Part shown: piece after piece, positions 16,325 to 25,352 of the stretch
How positions within the stretch are numbered: position 1 is the stretch's first letter
Layout: each line of letters opens with the position of its first letter
Source of the DNA: Phycisphaeraceae bacterium
GTDB taxonomy: Bacteria > Planctomycetota > Phycisphaerae > Phycisphaerales > Zrk34
Reading direction: 5' to 3'
DNA length: 46,923 nt
Assembly (NCBI GenBank): GCA_028284925.1
Contig: JANQQT010000084.1
Span: 1-46,923 of the forward strand
Made by a program: the position numbers and the translations under genes
The notes under the pieces: model-generated
Databases searched by the model: none
Told to the model about the DNA's origin: nothing
Seen by the model: the letters and a program-made list of their open reading frames with translations, nothing else

Positions 16325-17890
16325 TCAAGAATCAATTTTTTTGACAAAAGTTGCGGCGCCAAGCTGTTTCAAGTCTGAAAGAAGCTGATCCACATCCGCA
16401 TGTCTCAACCGCACCATCTTCTTTCGCGTTCCGTCCTGTACAACAAATAACGCCAAAAACACGTCATCGTCACGCAGATGAACGGCCACATTCTCATCGG
16501 CCAATTCGAACGCTCCATGATGATGGTATTTGCAAAACACCAGCCGCTGGTCGGTCAACACGATGCCCGCAAGACCGGCTTCGGCTCTGGAGAAATCTGC
16601 ATCCATAAAGTAATTGACGAACGTCTCTCCCATATTGAAATCAAACCAGACAGCAAGCCGGTCCCTGACCTTCTCAGGAATATCAGACCATGATTCATCA
16701 TCGAGTTTATGAACGGTATCCTCCAGATACTCGTATTCTTTGCAGCAAACACCGTTGACCCGTTCCAGCCAGCGCAGGGCATACTCCGCGGAAGGTATGG
16801 TCACCTCGCAGAAGATGCCATCCGGCGTAGCGATCGATCGACAGTGAAATGTGACGCCGCCATCGTGTTCACGGGAGACGAAATAAGGAACGGGATTATG
16901 AAACGGCGGCGGCAACTCATCGATAATGCGCATACTGGCTACGATATCCCTTGCGGTCTGGTGAGCATGTACGCGAACCTCATACTGCTGTTCAAGTTCG
17001 CCCGGGTTGGCGTAATTGCCATGAGCCTTGTCGATCCACGCCAGAGGTTTAGCAATCAGACGAGATGGTTCCTTTTCCTCGGAAGCAACGCATTGAAAGG
17101 GCATTGAAGCGCGGAACAGATCATTGGTAAGGTAGGTTGCAGGGAATCGAAACGTAACGCCGGCCGCACTGATATCAAGAAGTTGCAGGCGTACGACGTC
17201 AGCGGGCAATTCGCCGCCCTCGGCGCGTTGTAATTCCGCCTCACGCTTCGCCTTAAGGCGTTCAAATCGCTCGCGCTTTTGCCGTTCCTCTTCTTCGGGA
17301 GAAATCTCTTCCTGCTGGTCTTCTTCCGGAACGTGTGTTTTGACGGCAGACTCCACCCGGTAGAGCGTTTCCCCCGGATCCTCGCCATGCGCGTCATCGT
17401 CTACCTGCATGCGCGGCATGCTGCGGGCAGCTTCTTTTCTCGCTACTTCCGCTTCTAGTCGTGCGCGTTCTTCTTCCGCATTCAGAGTCGCGGCGGCTTC
17501 GGCTGCGGCACGCTCCTCTGCTTCCGCGGCAGCGATTGCGGCGCCGATTTCTTCATCATCCAGTTCAACATCATCGTCATCCGTTACGTCGACCAAACCA
17601 TCAGACTCATAACCTATCTCTAAACGTTCTGGAGGGCCATCTGTAACGGATGTCTGAACGGAGTCCTTCCTGGACGATCCCACCGAAGAAGACTGCGGAG
17701 GAGGAGGAATAAAATCATCCCCATCCTCTTCATCATCCAGCCAATCGGCAATGGACGCCGACAAACCATCATCATCCGAGTTATCCGGTATATTGAAAAC
17801 GGCCTTACACCTGGGACAGCGGACTGCAGCTCCCACCGCCTCCTCAGACACATTCAACTGTGATCCACACTCGGGACAATCCACGATCAT
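16325..17890 (-). CDS. N-terminal zinc-ribbon protein with acidic helical region, unknown
   Basis: A 521-residue protein without a clear family. Residues 1-33 form a small zinc ribbon of the MJ0042-like type (Cys5/Cys8 and Cys25/Cys28, CPEC and CPRC). Residues about 35-215 are very acidic and Ala/Glu/Arg-rich, with likely coiled coil (AEAEERAAAEAAATLNAEEE). The C-terminal 300 residues look folded, starting with VVRLQLLDISAAGVTFRFP, which recalls PilZ-like strands but is not proven, and including LAGIVLTDQRLVFCKYHHHG, which resembles a PH/GRAM-like strand pattern. No membrane span is seen, so a cytoplasmic protein is likely. It lies between dinB and aat on one strand. Confidence 0.7.
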   Translation of the reverse strand: MIVDCPECGSQLNVSEEAVGAAVRCPRCKAVFNIPDNSDDDGLSASIADWLDDEEDGDDFIPPPPQSSSVGSSRKDSVQTSVTDGPPERLEIGYESDGLVDVTDDDDVELDDEEIGAAIAAAEAEERAAAEAAATLNAEEERARLEAEVARKEAARSMPRMQVDDDAHGEDPGETLYRVESAVKTHVPEEDQQEEISPEEEERQKRERFERLKAKREAELQRAEGGELPADVVRLQLLDISAAGVTFRFPATYLTNDLFRASMPFQCVASEEKEPSRLIAKPLAWIDKAHGNYANPGELEQQYEVRVHAHQTARDIVASMRIIDELPPPFHNPVPYFVSREHDGGVTFHCRSIATPDGIFCEVTIPSAEYALRWLERVNGVCCKEYEYLEDTVHKLDDESWSDIPEKVRDRLAVWFDFNMGETFVNYFMDADFSRAEAGLAGIVLTDQRLVFCKYHHHGAFELADENVAVHLRDDDVFLALFVVQDGTRKKMVRLRHADVDQLLSDLKQLGAATFVKKIDS

Positions 17891-17965
17891 ATTGGCGACC
17901 TACCCTTCAGCCTTTCCCCGCCCCATGTGTCATTCCTTGAAATGCATGACTCATTCTCAGTTCCA

Positions 17966-17971
17966 ATTATA
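17966..17971 (-). promoter_or_regulatory. Possible -10 box upstream of the zinc-ribbon gene
   Basis: TATAAT on the minus strand, about 75 bases before the ATG at 17890 and after the dinB stop. No good -35 box is present at 16-18 bases, so this is a weak call. Confidence 0.3.
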
Positions 17972-18014
17972 CATCACGAGGTGAATGTCTAAAACCCCAG
18001 AATATGGTCATGGA

Positions 18015-19193
18015 TCAATCTCCCGGCTTTTGTCGCATCGTACCGGCTCTTTTGACGGCGTCGCGGCCGAATCTAGCGACAATCTGGTCGGCGGCAAGCT
18101 CAGCCTGAGCCAGCTTCCGGTTTTCCGAATCGATGAAAAGATCCATCTGTTCATTGGCCTGCCCCAGGCGTTCGACGGCAGCGCCAATCAGACGTACCGG
18201 CTGAAAGGAACGTGCCGCCCATAGATCGAAAATGTTCCGTGCTACGTGCCAGATTTCGGCGGTAAGGTTGGTGGGCTGATCCAATGCCTGCGATCTTGAG
18301 ATAGTCTGAAAATCGCCGAAGCGGATTTTGAGTGACACACCGCGCGCAAGCATATTCTTGCGACGAAGACGACGTCCGATGTTCTCCACCTGTTCGAGCA
18401 GAACACGCTGAACTTCCTCCACACTTTCCACATCGTCGCTGAATGTTCGTTCATTGCTGATACTTTTAGCCTGGTGGTCGGGCGTGACGAGTCGATCATC
18501 CATGCCGCGCGAAAGGCGATAATACCTTTGCGCTTCATTTCCAAAAAAGTGTTTGAGACGTGCATCGTTCATTTTGCGAATATCCGCGACTGTACACACT
18601 CCACCGCGGCTCAACCGCTCAGCAGCCCTAGGTCCGATTCCCCAGATGCGCGATACCTCCAGATCGAGGAACCATCCATCAAGATCATGCGGATGAACGA
18701 CGGTCAGGCCATCGGGTTTGTTCATGTCTGATGCAAGCTTGGCCAGAAACTTATTTGGAGCCAATCCTACGGAGGCGGTTAACCTCACTTCATCGAAGAT
18801 GCGACTCTTAAGCATCTTTGCAGCATCGATGGGTTGTCCAAACAGCCGGTCGGTTCCCGTCATATCGATGAACGCCTCGTCGATGCTCAATGGCTCAACA
18901 AGCGGTGAAAAGTCATCGAAAATGCTGAATATTTTTCGGGAAACCTCTGTATACCGTCTTGATCGGACGGGAACGATCACAGCATGAGGGCACGCCCGCT
19001 TGGCGATAGCCATGGGTTGGGCCGATCGACAACCGAATCGCCTGGCTTCGTAAGAGGCGGCGGCTACGACACCACGTCGGCCGTCGTAACCAACAAGCAC
19101 TGGTTTTCCGCGCAAGTTCGAATCGTCCAATTGCTCGACCGACGCAAAGAACGCATCCATATCCACATGAAATATCACACGGTCTTGCGCCAT
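18015..19193 (-). CDS. dinB: DNA polymerase IV (Y family)
   Basis: A 392-residue translesion polymerase. Catalytic acids are Asp11 in FHVDMDAFFASVE and Asp105-Glu106 in PLSIDEAFIDMT; Phe16 is in the steric-gate position. KFLAKLASDMNKPDG and WGIGPRAAERL mark the palm and thumb, and the little-finger domain follows (SISNERTF). A beta-clamp binding motif QMDLF lies at 349-353, after which a helical tail (ADQIVARFGRDAVKR) continues, as in many high-GC Gram-positive and planctomycete DinBs. All catalytic residues are intact. No recognisable LexA box is seen in the 62 bases upstream. The start is ATG with a short AGG-type site. Confidence 0.95.
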   Translation of the reverse strand: MAQDRVIFHVDMDAFFASVEQLDDSNLRGKPVLVGYDGRRGVVAAASYEARRFGCRSAQPMAIAKRACPHAVIVPVRSRRYTEVSRKIFSIFDDFSPLVEPLSIDEAFIDMTGTDRLFGQPIDAAKMLKSRIFDEVRLTASVGLAPNKFLAKLASDMNKPDGLTVVHPHDLDGWFLDLEVSRIWGIGPRAAERLSRGGVCTVADIRKMNDARLKHFFGNEAQRYYRLSRGMDDRLVTPDHQAKSISNERTFSDDVESVEEVQRVLLEQVENIGRRLRRKNMLARGVSLKIRFGDFQTISRSQALDQPTNLTAEIWHVARNIFDLWAARSFQPVRLIGAAVERLGQANEQMDLFIDSENRKLAQAELAADQIVARFGRDAVKRAGTMRQKPGD

Positions 19194-19255
19194 GACCTGA
19201 TTTTACAACCTAGATGGCCACGTTGACAGGTTTCAGTTCACGGAATTGAAGCACA

Positions 19256-20662
19256 TCAAGCAATGACATCGGATATGACATGACCATCCGTAATGGTCAA
19301 CGGGCGTTTGACCGTATCCATGACTTCGGTTGAAGGGTGAATTCCCAGAAGATAATAGATGGTTGCCGCCAGATCGTCGGGCCGGACGGCATTTGCAGCG
19401 GGATATGCGCCGATGCGATCAGAGGCGCCGTAAACGTATCCACGTTTCACGCCTCCACCGGCCAGCAGGACGGAATAACACTGCGGCCAGTGATCACGGC
19501 TTTTGTTCTTATTGATCTTGGGCGTTCGGCCAAACTCGCCCATCCAAACCACCAACGTCTCATCAAGCATCCCCCGTTCATCCAGATCAACTAATAAGGT
19601 CGGCAAGGTCTGTTCGGTCATGGGAAAGTGATACGCATCGACAATGGGAAACATACGCGTATTGTCAAAGCCATGCGTATCCCATCCCCCGGAGGTTTTG
19701 CTACGACCGCCGATGCTTCGCGCAAAGTAGCAGGTAACGAATTTCACTCCAGACTGGACCAATCTGCGTGCGAGCAGGCATCCCTGCCCGTATGTCGATC
19801 GACCATAGCGGTCGCGAACCGCCTTCGGTTCTTTGGAGAGATTAAAAGCCGCATGGACCTTCTTAGAACTGAGCATGGCAAGCGTTCGTTTGTAATAGTC
19901 ATCGATTCCCCTGGCCTCGCCAGAATACTCCATCAACTTCGCCTGCTCATCGACGAGCTTCTGCAAACCTCGACGAGCCTGAAGACGATCGACGGTGAGG
20001 CCTGAGGGCAGGCTTAGCTCAGGCAATTTGAAATCCGCGGCATTGGGATCACGCGGCACGAATAGAGGATCATGTGCCTTACCCAAAAAGCTCGCGTGTT
20101 GTCCGGGTGTCCTTGAACCATCCGCGATTACGTGAGGGTAAGAGACATAATTGGGCATATCGCCTTTGCCGGGCAGAACATAATCCACGATGCTTCCATA
20201 GCCCGGCCAGAGTGAAAGTGAATCCCTAAGGCGCTGATCATCCGAGGGTGGTTCATGTCCGGTTAGCGCGTAATAGCCTGCGCTATTGTGGTTATTCATC
20301 TTGTGGGTCACGGATCGAATGACCGTTACCTTGTCCATAACCTTGGCAAGCCTGGGCAGTCGCTCGCAGATGTGAAGCCCCCTGGCGCTGGATCGGATGG
20401 GTTTATAAGGCCCTCGATAAGCCGCGGGCGCATCAGGCTTCATATCGAACATATCGATATGGCTTGGCCCTCCCCACTGGAACAGGAAAATCACGGACTT
20501 GGCGCGCGCCTTAATTTTCTTGCCCTGCTTTTCCGCGGCCTCCAACATGGTCGGAACGCTCAATCCCAACAATCCTGCGCCTCCCGCCCGTATTAAGGAG
20601 CGACGCGACAAATCCATCTGGTCAAACCCACTACAGGCCATCGATGTAGATCTGTGACTCAT
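19256..20662 (-). CDS. DUF1501 family protein with Tat signal
   Basis: A 468-residue member of the DUF1501 family, proteins related to alkaline phosphatase/sulfatase folds and greatly expanded in planctomycetes. The N-terminus has a twin-arginine signal, SRRSLIRAGGAGLLGLS (residues 19-35), so the protein should be exported folded. Family landmarks are SHIDMFDMKPDAPAAYRGP, SVTHKMNNHNSAGYYALTG, WDTHGFDN, WMGEFGRTPKIN, SRDHWPQCYSVLLAGGGVKRG and LAATIYYLLGI. The molecular function is not established. It lies 16 bases downstream of the DUF1549/DUF1553 gene, the usual pairing, and the two are almost certainly one operon. A second in-frame ATG (MACSGF) is another possible start. Confidence 0.9.
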   Translation of the reverse strand: MSHRSTSMACSGFDQMDLSRRSLIRAGGAGLLGLSVPTMLEAAEKQGKKIKARAKSVIFLFQWGGPSHIDMFDMKPDAPAAYRGPYKPIRSSARGLHICERLPRLAKVMDKVTVIRSVTHKMNNHNSAGYYALTGHEPPSDDQRLRDSLSLWPGYGSIVDYVLPGKGDMPNYVSYPHVIADGSRTPGQHASFLGKAHDPLFVPRDPNAADFKLPELSLPSGLTVDRLQARRGLQKLVDEQAKLMEYSGEARGIDDYYKRTLAMLSSKKVHAAFNLSKEPKAVRDRYGRSTYGQGCLLARRLVQSGVKFVTCYFARSIGGRSKTSGGWDTHGFDNTRMFPIVDAYHFPMTEQTLPTLLVDLDERGMLDETLVVWMGEFGRTPKINKNKSRDHWPQCYSVLLAGGGVKRGYVYGASDRIGAYPAANAVRPDDLAATIYYLLGIHPSTEVMDTVKRPLTITDGHVISDVIA

Positions 20663-20678
20663 GATCGATTCTCAGCGC

Positions 20679-22883
20679 TCACCTGCGAAAGATAAATTCC
20701 TTAGAATTCAGAAGACTCCACATGACATCTTCATACGCCGCTCGCTTGTCCCTGGCCTGTTGGACGTGTTTGGTCATTCCCGCCAATTCTTTCTTCGTTG
20801 GATGACGCGACAGCGAAGCCATGAACAGAGCGTCGACGGAGAAAGCAATATCTGACTTGGCCGCCAGTAAGGCGTCTATTCGACTCTTGTGCTGTTTGAC
20901 GAGCGCATTGATGGCGTCCCCGCTGGTCAGTTCAAAAATCTGCCCTAGTGTCGTTTCATTGGATCGTTCGCAATCACAATTCAGCAGCCGATCCGGCTTG
21001 CCGAACAACTTGAGGAATCGATCACCCGCACTGGGCTTTTTATCACGGTAAACCTTGTTTACACCGGGAATTTGAACCGCACGCGTTCCATCGGGAAAGC
21101 CATTGAACCTGGTAGGTCGTCCCACAGCCCGACTGATCGAATCGATCATCTGCTCGGCAGTCAGGCGTCTAAGAATCGCGCGAGAAAAATTGCGCTGATC
21201 GGTCGCATTCGTAGTGTTTGGCACGGAAGACGTCTGGTAGGCACGCGAATTGGCGATCACACGAACCGCCTGACGAAGATCAAACTTATGCTTAACAAAG
21301 TGTGTCGCGAGAGCGTCCAGCAGTGCCGGGTTCACAGGTGGATTGGTGAGACGAAAATCATCGATCGGATCCACAATTCCCCGGCCCATCATGTGAAACC
21401 AGACACGATTGACCATCACTTTGGCGAAAAGAGGGTTGCGGGCGGATGCGATCCAGTTGGCCGCCTCGGACAGACGGTCCTTACCCACTTTACCCTTGGC
21501 AACTCCAAGAAACCGAGGTGACACAGACTTACCATTCCGGGGGTCCTTCAACTGCATACCCGAATTTATTTGAACGATTTGTTCACCAATGAACTGGTTC
21601 TTGTCGAACTTATCCCGTCGCTTGTTCTTGATGATCTTGTATTTGATCTGACCGAAGAGGGCGGCGAAGCCGTAGTAATCATCCTGGGTCCACTTTTCGA
21701 AGGGATGATTGTGACATTTGGCACACTGGAGTCGCGTACCGAGAAATAATTGAGCCGTGGCCTCCGCACGTCCGGTTGTGGTGCGTAGCGCTCGATAAAA
21801 ATTGGCTGGAGGATTCTTATAGGTGCTACCGCGTGCACGGATTAGCTCTCGCGCAAACTGATCCATCGGCTTGCCATCGGCAATGCTCTTGCGAATCCAC
21901 TCGTGGTACACCTTCACCCCAATCGAATCCAATACCTTTTCTTCGTTGCGCAGGATATCCGACCACTTCAAAGCCCAGAAATCAGCAAACTCCGACCGCT
22001 TGAGGAATGCGTCGATCAGTTTCGCACGTTTATCCTTGGTTTGATCCGTCGTAAACTTCGTCACTTCTTCCGCCGTGGGGATCACACCCAGCAGGTCCAG
22101 CGACAAACGGCGAATGAACAACTCATCACTGACAAGCAGAGAAGGATTGATACGCAGCTTCCTCAATTTAGCCTGCACATGCATATCGATGAAATTGTTT
22201 ACTCCCGGATTTGCCCAATTGAAATCCTTCCGTGCCGGCACAAAGGCAAGACGCACAGGTCGTTGCAGGTGAAGATATCGCACTATTACGGTGGTCTCGC
22301 CGACCGCCAGGCGTTGCGCAAGTCCTGTGGGCGAGACTCGAACCTGCATGAGATCGGTTAATTCATAAACCGCCAACCGAGTTACATCCCGGGTCGTTCC
22401 ATCTGAAAAGTTTGCGATTGCCTTTATCTGTATAACCGTTTCTGGTTCGCGGACAACCAGCTCGCCAGGAGTAACAACCAGCGAAACCAGCTTGGCCGTT
22501 CCCCCAGCATCCGCCCTCGCGCCATCTGCAATCCACTGGCGAAGCGTTTTGTACTCTACTGAGCCGACATCAAACCGCTTGCGTCCTTCATGAGGAATTT
22601 GACCGGTAGCCTTAAGAAGTATGAGGCTTTGGTCCGGCGCAGTACGATTGATTCGCCTACCGCGCAATGCTCTGGAGATGGTAAAAAAATCATCCTTCGG
22701 CCGTTCGCCTCGCAGAGAAAGGGAAAACCCGCCTTTGCCTCCCGCTTTGGCGTGACACGTTCCCAGATTGCATCCCGCCTTTGAGATCACAGCCATCACA
22801 TCATTGCGAAAGGACACGTCCTTAGCCTCCACATCAGAGGCGAACGACAAGCTCACCAGAATAGTCACAACTGTGATCTTCAT
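20679..22883 (-). CDS. DUF1549/DUF1553 (PSD1-type) secreted protein
   Basis: A 734-residue protein from ATG 22883 with a signal peptide (MKITVVTILVSLSFASDVEA). The N-terminal domain has C-x4-CH (GCNLGTCHAKAGGKGGF) and LSLRGERPKDDF, typical of planctomycete cytochrome-like domains and possibly heme-binding. A Big_2-like domain follows (VVTPGELVVREPETVIQIKA). DUF1549 carries FADFWALKWSDILRNE and LQCAKCHNHPFEKW with a second CxxCH; DUF1553 carries LFAKVMVNRVWFHMMGRGIVDP. The function is unknown, but it is always met with DUF1501, which follows here after 16 bases. An upstream in-frame GTG at 22931 and ATG at 22895 are alternatives; 22883 gives the best signal peptide. Confidence 0.9.
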   Translation of the reverse strand: MKITVVTILVSLSFASDVEAKDVSFRNDVMAVISKAGCNLGTCHAKAGGKGGFSLSLRGERPKDDFFTISRALRGRRINRTAPDQSLILLKATGQIPHEGRKRFDVGSVEYKTLRQWIADGARADAGGTAKLVSLVVTPGELVVREPETVIQIKAIANFSDGTTRDVTRLAVYELTDLMQVRVSPTGLAQRLAVGETTVIVRYLHLQRPVRLAFVPARKDFNWANPGVNNFIDMHVQAKLRKLRINPSLLVSDELFIRRLSLDLLGVIPTAEEVTKFTTDQTKDKRAKLIDAFLKRSEFADFWALKWSDILRNEEKVLDSIGVKVYHEWIRKSIADGKPMDQFARELIRARGSTYKNPPANFYRALRTTTGRAEATAQLFLGTRLQCAKCHNHPFEKWTQDDYYGFAALFGQIKYKIIKNKRRDKFDKNQFIGEQIVQINSGMQLKDPRNGKSVSPRFLGVAKGKVGKDRLSEAANWIASARNPLFAKVMVNRVWFHMMGRGIVDPIDDFRLTNPPVNPALLDALATHFVKHKFDLRQAVRVIANSRAYQTSSVPNTTNATDQRNFSRAILRRLTAEQMIDSISRAVGRPTRFNGFPDGTRAVQIPGVNKVYRDKKPSAGDRFLKLFGKPDRLLNCDCERSNETTLGQIFELTSGDAINALVKQHKSRIDALLAAKSDIAFSVDALFMASLSRHPTKKELAGMTKHVQQARDKRAAYEDVMWSLLNSKEFIFRR

Positions 22884-22973
22884 CACACCTATCATATCGG
22901 AATCACCCACGTGGGAGCAAGAAATCGGCACTAGTGAGAATGCGAATCTGTCCTAAATCCCCGCCAAATCGAT

Positions 22974-23516
22974 TCAAAGCACTTCTACGGTGATGTGAGT
23001 ATTGGTATAAACGCAGATCTCTCCCGCCACCTGCATAGCCTCCCGCACAATCGACTTGGCGTCCATTTTCGTATGGTTGAACAAAGCCCGGGCCGCCGCC
23101 GTTGCATAGGAGCCGCCTGAACCAATGCCGATGATCCCATCCGTCGGCTCGATCACATCACCTGCCCCGCTGATTAATAAGCTGCAATCGGCATCCGCCA
23201 CGGCTAGCAGGCTTTCTAGGCGGCGAAGCATGCGATCCGTACGCCACATCTTGGCCAGCTCAATCGCCGCCTTTTTCATATTGCCGGGCGACTCCTTGAG
23301 CTTGGCTTCAAAGTGTTCCATTAATGCAAATGCGTCTGCCGCAGAACCCGCGAAGCCCACGAGAACGGGATGATCATCCGAAACCGTCAGGCGACGGATT
23401 TTCACAGCGTCGGCCTTGGCAATCGTATCACCCATCGATACCTGCCCGTCGCCGCCGATCGCCACCTGCTTTCCCCTTCTTACGCACAAGATCGTTGTTG
23501 CATGATACTTACTCAT
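22974..23516 (-). CDS. hslV: ATP-dependent protease proteolytic subunit HslV
   Basis: HslV (ClpQ) forms a double-hexamer threonine protease fed by the HslU ATPase. The 180-residue protein has the family length. It begins with a short propeptide, and processing before Thr7 (MSKYHA | TTILCVRR) would expose the nucleophile. [30 protein letters not shown], and [18 protein letters not shown] match HslV closely. hslU, normally the next gene, is absent: downstream comes the DUF1549/1553 gene after 42 bases (or immediately if its longer start is used). The upstream gene is separated by the terminator near 23573-23608. Confidence 0.95.
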   Translation of the reverse strand: MSKYHATTILCVRRGKQVAIGGDGQVSMGDTIAKADAVKIRRLTVSDDHPVLVGFAGSAADAFALMEHFEAKLKESPGNMKKAAIELAKMWRTDRMLRRLESLLAVADADCSLLISGAGDVIEPTDGIIGIGSGGSYATAAARALFNHTKMDAKSIVREAMQVAGEICVYTNTHITVEVL

Positions 23517-23572
23517 AGGCCTATTCTAGCCACCCGTAATTCATGTTCTTTTCACACACAACACATTCCCGA

Positions 23573-23608
23573 TCCCATTAAAAAAACAAAGCGACTGAAA
23601 CTTCAGTC
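23573..23608 (-). terminator. Intrinsic terminator of the PDZ-protein gene
   Basis: On the minus strand GCGACTGAA pairs perfectly with TTCAGTCGC (+ positions 23591-23599 and 23602-23610 in complement) around a 2-4 base loop, followed by TTTGTTTTTT. It lies about 30 bases after the PDZ gene stop and isolates it from hslV. Confidence 0.85.
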
Positions 23609-23639
23609 GCCTTGCTGATTTACCTGGTGCAAATTCGAA

Positions 23640-24749
23640 TCAGACCGCTTTGGGAACCGTGCGTTTCGGAGCCGGCTTTGGCGTGAATCGGAATTTGAAC
23701 TGTGTCTGCTTTTCCAGTCGCTCGAGCTTCGGCAGAACATCCTTCGGAACCCCCTCCAACTGTTTCTTCGTATTAATCGGCCCATCAAACAACACCTTAC
23801 CAGCACGATCCTTTACTTTCAGGTGCTTTCCCGCCTGCGTGGTCTTCAAGGTCAAAGAATGCGTTCCATCGGAAAAGCTGGACGTAGAGGAGAAGTTACG
23901 CTGGATACCGTCCTGCCCGTGGAAATCCTCTTTGAATTGCTTTTGCAATTCGTCCATCCTCTTACGCATCTGCTCGTTCCACTTCCTCCATCTCTCAGCG
24001 CGATTTGGATCAGGTAAGGCGGGATCAATCCCAAAACGCCTAAAATTCTCACCCTGCATCCTGCGAATCATGTCCTGAATTCGCTTGGCAAGCTCATCCG
24101 GATTCTGATTGCCATCAAGCGGAACGAAAGGCTCAGCCTTCATCCTCCACGGATTCTTTCCATCACCTCGCCAGAGCCAGATTCCGTCATTTGGCCCACC
24201 CTTAAATTCCTGCCAAGCCGCATTCGGAATCACACGTTCCGCAAGTTTCACCTTAATCGTCATCGGTTTCGCTCGACGAATCACCGTCAGCACCATCTCA
24301 TCACCCGCCTTGTGCTTACGAATCAACGTCCGCATTTGCTGATCATTCACCAGCAACTGGTCGCCAATCTTGTGCAGGACATCGTGCACCTTCACACCGG
24401 CCTTCTCTGCGGGTGATCCGGGACCGACCTGCGTAATGGAAAGACCGATGCCTTCATCCAACCCCAGCTGCGCCGCAACAGCAGGCGAAACCCGCGACAC
24501 GCCGATGCCAAGAAACGCTACTTTCTTGCCTGAGGCGGCCTTGGCCACCTTGGGCCTGGTGGCCTTCTTCGCCTTCACTTTCGGTTTCGATTTCGATTTC
24601 GATTTAGGATCCGCCTGGCCAATAACGTCTTTTTTTACTTCGGCGGCTTTGGTTTCCTCCGTCACCGAAGCTGGCGCCGCGTAGGCAATTCCGCCTATAC
24701 CAACCGATACCGCCATCGTCAAAATACCCGCAGTCAATTGTCTAATCAT
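23640..24749 (-). CDS. Secreted PDZ-domain protein
   Basis: A 369-residue protein with a signal peptide (residues 1-24, cleavage near AYA-AP), a Lys/Ser-rich linker (about 46-72, KSKSKSKPKVKAKK) and one PDZ domain at about 78-175 (FLGIGVSRVSPAVAAQLGL, GPGSPAEKAGVKVHDVLHKIGDQ, GDEMVLTVIRR). No trypsin-like or other protease domain is present, unlike DegP/HtrA. The C-terminal half is Arg/Lys/Gln-rich (RRMQGENFRRFG, WRKWNEQMRKRMDELQKQ), perhaps helical. AAGGAG lies 7 bases before the ATG. It starts 66 bases after the anti-sigma-like gene and ends in its own terminator, so it is likely the third gene of the sigma/anti-sigma operon and a possible envelope sensor or effector. Confidence 0.8.
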   Translation of the reverse strand: MIRQLTAGILTMAVSVGIGGIAYAAPASVTEETKAAEVKKDVIGQADPKSKSKSKPKVKAKKATRPKVAKAASGKKVAFLGIGVSRVSPAVAAQLGLDEGIGLSITQVGPGSPAEKAGVKVHDVLHKIGDQLLVNDQQMRTLIRKHKAGDEMVLTVIRRAKPMTIKVKLAERVIPNAAWQEFKGGPNDGIWLWRGDGKNPWRMKAEPFVPLDGNQNPDELAKRIQDMIRRMQGENFRRFGIDPALPDPNRAERWRKWNEQMRKRMDELQKQFKEDFHGQDGIQRNFSSTSSFSDGTHSLTLKTTQAGKHLKVKDRAGKVLFDGPINTKKQLEGVPKDVLPKLERLEKQTQFKFRFTPKPAPKRTVPKAV

Positions 24750-24815
24750 CGGAATACTCCTTCTTGTTGGGAATGATCTGAAATTTGATTCATATTCGCA
24801 GTTAATCCGTTTGCC

Positions 24816-25352
24816 TTAATCCAGATTCATCGGAATCAAATGAATATCCTCGCGAGGAATAGTCATCTCAATCCGAATGTTGTTCTTTTCATCCACCCAT
24901 CGCCTCGTTTCAACCGCCTGGTACCGAACCGTCCGAACGGGCATCTGGTTCGTCAGGTAAATCACCTCACCAGGCTCAACGGCAGAAACATGGTTGACGA
25001 ACTCAACAGGGCTGACGGCATCCGAAACTGGTGCGCCAATCGCATTCTTACCATCGCCGGTACCGTCGTCCCTCGACACCACATCGGGACTATCCACTGG
25101 GCCGGACTTTACACCCCACCAGCCACCTTCACCCAATACCACCCAACCGGTTATCAGCAAACCAATCATCGCAGCCATCGCACTGCCAAAAATCACCCAC
25201 CCACCCATTGGCTTTTCTGTTTCCACTCCGCGTTCACCCAGCCCGATTTCCTCCTCTTCTTCCTTGAGCAAGGAAAACACCCTTTCGTCCAGAACTGCTC
25301 TGGGTTGTCGCAAGGTTTGTCTTTCCAATGATTTCTCAATGTCACTGTTCAT
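24816..25352 (-). CDS. Single-span membrane protein, probable anti-sigma factor
   Basis: A 178-residue protein with an acidic helical cytoplasmic N-terminus (residues 1-50, including a run of five Glu), one membrane span (about 51-74) and a periplasmic part (75-178) ending near TIPREDIHLIPMNLD. No CxxC zinc motif is present. The role is inferred from position and topology: its ATG overlaps the stop of the ECF sigma gene (ATGA), a coupling typical of sigma/anti-sigma pairs. No sequence match to a named anti-sigma family is visible. The PDZ-protein gene follows. Confidence 0.65.
   Translation of the reverse strand: MNSDIEKSLERQTLRQPRAVLDERVFSLLKEEEEEIGLGERGVETEKPMGGWVIFGSAMAAMIGLLITGWVVLGEGGWWGVKSGPVDSPDVVSRDDGTGDGKNAIGAPVSDAVSPVEFVNHVSAVEPGEVIYLTNQMPVRTVRYQAVETRRWVDEKNNIRIEMTIPREDIHLIPMNLD

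Noticed and set aside
24580-24605. Short tandem repeat TTTCGA
   Set aside because: It is three copies of a hexamer within the PDZ gene and only encodes the Lys-Ser linker; not a mobile or CRISPR repeat.
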